Below, one piece after another: positions 5,754 to 7,619 of a DNA stretch of 7,619 bases. The notes under the pieces were generated by a model. That model did not search any database. It was given only the letters and a program-made list of their open reading frames with translations, and had not been told where the DNA came from. The translations under genes were made by a program, and so were the position numbers. Within the stretch, counting starts at the first letter, position 1. Each line of letters starts with the position of its first letter. Origin of the DNA: DASUSH01 sp050996575 (GTDB taxonomy: Bacteria; Actinomycetota; Thermoleophilia; Solirubrobacterales; 70-9); contig JBPCRS010000137.1 in assembly GCA_050996575.1 (NCBI GenBank), forward strand, positions 1 to 7,619. Direction: 5' to 3'.

Positions 5754-6491
5754 TCAGCCGGCGAGTGCGGCCTGGCCCTCCGCGACCGTGAACCGGCCGT
5801 CGTAGAGCGCCCTGCCGACGATCACGCCGCCGATCCCGGGTATCGCGGCCGCTGCCAGCTCGGCGAGATCCTCGGTCGTCCCGATCCCGCCCGAGTAGAT
5901 CAGCTCCGAGTTCGATTCGGCGATCGCCTCCGCGACCTCGCGCAGCCCTTCGAGGACCGGGCCCTCGAGCATCCCGTCGGCCTCGATCGGCGTGTATACG
6001 AAGCCACGCACGCCGCGATCGACCATTGCCCTGGCGAGCTCGGCGGGCGTCGTCCCGCCCCCCTCGACCCAGCCGGAGTGCGTCGCCTCGCCGGCCCGGG
6101 CGTCGATCGAAACGATCACCCTCTCGGCTCCGTGGGCCTCGATCAGCGCGTTGACCAGCTCGGGGTTGGTCAGGGCCGCCGTGCCGAGGATGACCCGCGC
6201 GACGCCGGCATCGAACGCAGCCCCGACCGCGACCGAATCTCGCAGGCCTCCGCCGAGCTCGACCGGCACACGCGACTGCTTGACGATCCGCTCGACGTGG
6301 TGGAGGTTGGCGGGAGCGCCGTCGCGGGCGCCGTCGAGATCGACGACGTGAAGCATCCGGGCGCCGCCCTCGACCCAGCGATTGGCGGCGTCGAGCGGGT
6401 CGACATCGAACTCGATCTCACGCTCGTAGTCGCCCTGAACGAGCCGCACGGCGCGGCCACCGCGGATATCGATCGCCGGGATCAGGATCAC
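5754..6491 (-). CDS. hisA: ProFAR isomerase HisA (possibly PriA-like)
   Basis: A 245-residue TIM-barrel enzyme that isomerises ProFAR to PRFAR, the fourth step of histidine synthesis. The start LIPAIDIRGGRAVRLVQGDY places the catalytic Asp at residue 8, and the second catalytic Asp is Asp130 in VIVSIDARAG. Other family landmarks are LHVVDLDGARDG (47-58), VPVELGGGLRD (75-85), VILGTAALTNP (100-110), YTPIEADGMLEGP (166-178), LIYSGGIGT (197-205) and GVIVGRALYDGRF (222-234). In many actinobacteria this enzyme (PriA) also performs the TrpF step of tryptophan synthesis; sequence alone does not show whether that holds here. The start is GTG at 6491, 4 nt after the hisH stop and without a good Shine-Dalgarno, so translational coupling to hisH is likely. 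No ATG lies near the expected N-terminus. Confidence 0.96.
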   Translation of the reverse strand: MILIPAIDIRGGRAVRLVQGDYEREIEFDVDPLDAANRWVEGGARMLHVVDLDGARDGAPANLHHVERIVKQSRVPVELGGGLRDSVAVGAAFDAGVARVILGTAALTNPELVNALIEAHGAERVIVSIDARAGEATHSGWVEGGGTTPAELARAMVDRGVRGFVYTPIEADGMLEGPVLEGLREVAEAIAESNSELIYSGGIGTTEDLAELAAAAIPGIGGVIVGRALYDGRFTVAEGQAALAG

Positions 6492-6495
6492 AGGA

Positions 6496-7125
6496 TCAAG
6501 CTGGAACGGAGGCGCAGATACCGGCGAAGTTGGCGAGCATCCTCAGCCCTGCCGCGCTCGACTTCTCCGGGTGGAACTGGGCGCCGTAGAGCGGCGGCCG
6601 CTCGACCGCGCAGGCAAAGCGTCCGCCGTAGCTTGCCGTGCCGAGGACGTCAGCGGGGTCGGCCGCTCGAGGAACCAACGAGTGGACGAAGTAGAACGGT
6701 GTCTCGGACTCGACGCCCTCGGTGAACACCGAGTCGTGCTCCCAGCGAACCGGCTCCCAGCCGATGTGAGGGACCTTGAGGCCGGGCGCATCGATCGGTT
6801 CGATCTCGCCGGCGAGCAGGCCGAGGCCTTCGGCGCCGCCGAGCTCCGGCGAGCACTCGAAGAGAAGCTGCATGCCGAGGCAGATGCCGAGGACCGGCGT
6901 TCCCGCCTCGGCCTTCTCGGCGATCAGGCGGTCGAAGCCGAGCTCGCGAACCCGCGCCATCGCCCGTGCAAAGGCGCCGACGCCGGGTAGCACCAGTCCC
7001 TCGGCCTCTGCCGCGACCGCGACGTCCGCGGTCCGCACCACCGACACGCCGACCTTCTCGAACGCCTTCTCGACCGAGCGCAGGTTGCCCATTCCGTAAT
7101 CGAGGATCGCGAGTTGACCGCTCAT
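6496..7125 (-). CDS. hisH: Imidazole glycerol phosphate synthase glutaminase subunit HisH
   Basis: A 209-residue class I glutamine amidotransferase that feeds ammonia to HisF. It shows LDYGMGNLRSVEKAF at the N-terminus (8-22), LPGVGAF (46-52), the nucleophile elbow GICLGMQLLFE with Cys82, the HisF-interface motif VPHIGWE (118-124), FVHS (146-149), and the catalytic His185/Glu187 in QFHPEKS. Length and spacing are normal for the family and no key residue is missing. The ATG at 7125 was chosen because it overlaps the hisB stop as ATGA and gives the expected MxxxAILDYG N-terminus; the longer open frame up to 7401 would run antisense-free but out of frame over hisB and carries no HisH homology. 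The hisA GTG follows 4 nt after the stop. Confidence 0.97.
   Translation of the reverse strand: MSGQLAILDYGMGNLRSVEKAFEKVGVSVVRTADVAVAAEAEGLVLPGVGAFARAMARVRELGFDRLIAEKAEAGTPVLGICLGMQLLFECSPELGGAEGLGLLAGEIEPIDAPGLKVPHIGWEPVRWEHDSVFTEGVESETPFYFVHSLVPRAADPADVLGTASYGGRFACAVERPPLYGAQFHPEKSSAAGLRMLANFAGICASVPA
7122..7125 (-). promoter_or_regulatory. hisB-hisH ATGA stop-start overlap
   Basis: The hisH ATG (7123-7125) and the hisB TGA (7122-7124) share bases. This arrangement usually couples translation of the downstream gene to the upstream one, so a premature stop in hisB could lower hisH translation unless ribosomes restart downstream of it. Confidence 0.8.
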
Positions 7126-7619
7126 TCGGTCAGCGTCCCCTTCGTGCTCGGCACGCCGCTCTCGTTCGGATCGACGGCGACCGCCTGGCGCAGCGCCCGC
7201 GCGAACGCCTTGAAGCAGGCCTCGATCATGTGATGGGCGTTCGAGCCGTAGCGAGTGCCCAGGTGCAGGGTCAGCTTCGCGTTCGTCGCGACCGCGCGGA
7301 AGAACTCCTCGGTCAGCTCGGTGTCGAAACCGGCGATCGCGACCGGCGGCAGCTCCGACTCGAACAGGCACAGCGGCCGCCCCGAGATGTCGATCGCACA
7401 CATCCCCAGGGACTCGTCCATCGGCACGGCGAACTAGCCGTAGCGGGTGATTCCGCTGCGGTCGCCGAGCGCCGCGTCGAGCGCCTGGCCGAGCGCGATG
7501 CCGACATCCTCGACCGTGTGATGGGCACCGGTCCCGAGGTCTCCTTCGGCGTTGACCGCCAGGCCCAGCTGCCCGCGGCGGCCGACCAGCTCGAGCATGT
7601 GATCGAAGAAGCCCACGCC
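7122..7619 (-). pseudogene. hisB: Imidazoleglycerol-phosphate dehydratase HisB, 5'-truncated by the window, with an in-frame TAG
   Basis: The frame encodes most of IGP dehydratase, a Mn-dependent enzyme converting imidazoleglycerol phosphate to imidazole-acetol phosphate. From the window edge it reads GVGFFDHML, then the first metal motif AHHTVEDVGIALGQAL; after the break come VPMDES, IDISGRPL, LHLGTRYGSNAHHMIEACFKAFARAL (second metal motif) and the typical C-terminus PSTKGTL. A TAG at 7434-7436, in the same frame, separates ITRYG from FAVPMDES. Some homologues have Ser or another small residue here; TCG to TAG would be a single change. IGPD is known to consist of two homologous half-domains, and the stop falls at their junction. 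GTG (7427) and ATG (7421) codons downstream could restart translation, though no Shine-Dalgarno is evident. It could be a sequence error, a recent null mutation or a split enzyme. The stop overlaps the hisH ATG. Confidence 0.88.

Noticed and set aside
7126..7401. N-terminal extension of the hisH frame over hisB
   Set aside because: The extension is an out-of-frame reading of hisB; HisH starts canonically at 7125 with an ATGA overlap.
446..7436. Stop-codon reassignment explaining both in-frame stops
   Set aside because: The two stops are different codons (TAA and TAG), and both codons end other genes here at the expected places (TAA for the MFS gene; TAG for cca, the propeller gene and the small gene).

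Overview
The window is very GC-rich DNA (GC strongly favoured at third codon positions, so long antisense shadow ORFs are everywhere). It looks like an actinobacterial chromosome fragment. The pgeF-yggS pairing, short gene spacing and style of the proteins suggest a deep-branching class such as Thermoleophilia, but that assignment is an impression from gene content, not a computed placement. All genes except one are on the minus strand.

Left block (1-1946, minus strand, transcribed right to left): a CCA-adding/poly(A) polymerase family tRNA nucleotidyltransferase (cca), then the multicopper-oxidase-like purine nucleosidase/peptidoglycan editing factor pgeF, then the first 16 codons of a YggS-type PLP homeostasis protein. 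These genes are 10 bp apart or overlap. The pgeF frame carries an in-frame TAA between its first metal-binding His and its Cys.

Middle (1977-3311, plus strand): a single-pass membrane-anchored seven- to eight-bladed PQQ-like beta-propeller protein. It diverges from cca with only 30 bp between the starts, and converges with a major-facilitator transporter with 10 bp between the stops.

Right block (3322-7619, minus strand): a histidine biosynthesis cluster in the order hisB (5' end outside the window), hisH, hisA, an unrecognised 82-codon gene, hisF, MFS transporter. hisB/hisH overlap by ATGA and hisH/hisA are 4 nt apart. HisB makes imidazole-acetol phosphate from imidazoleglycerol phosphate, HisA isomerises ProFAR to PRFAR, and HisH and HisF form the glutamine-dependent imidazoleglycerol-phosphate synthase. 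The cluster is broken up by two repeat structures: a 35-bp perfect palindrome just after hisA, and a 164-bp MITE-like element with 17-bp terminal inverted repeats, flanked by CTAG, between the small gene and hisF. Removing that element and one CTAG would leave the small gene's TAG stop directly followed by the hisF ATG, which argues for a real insertion into a previously seamless operon.

hisB also has an in-frame TAG, placed at the junction between the two homologous half-domains of the enzyme, with GTG and ATG codons just downstream. TAA and TAG are genuine stops elsewhere in the window, so a general reassignment is unlikely. Recent gene decay, sequence error or (for hisB) a split enzyme are the options. 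I did not find a CRISPR array, RNA gene, complete insertion sequence or recognisable defence system. The most interesting unexplained structures are the 164-bp element and the split hisB.
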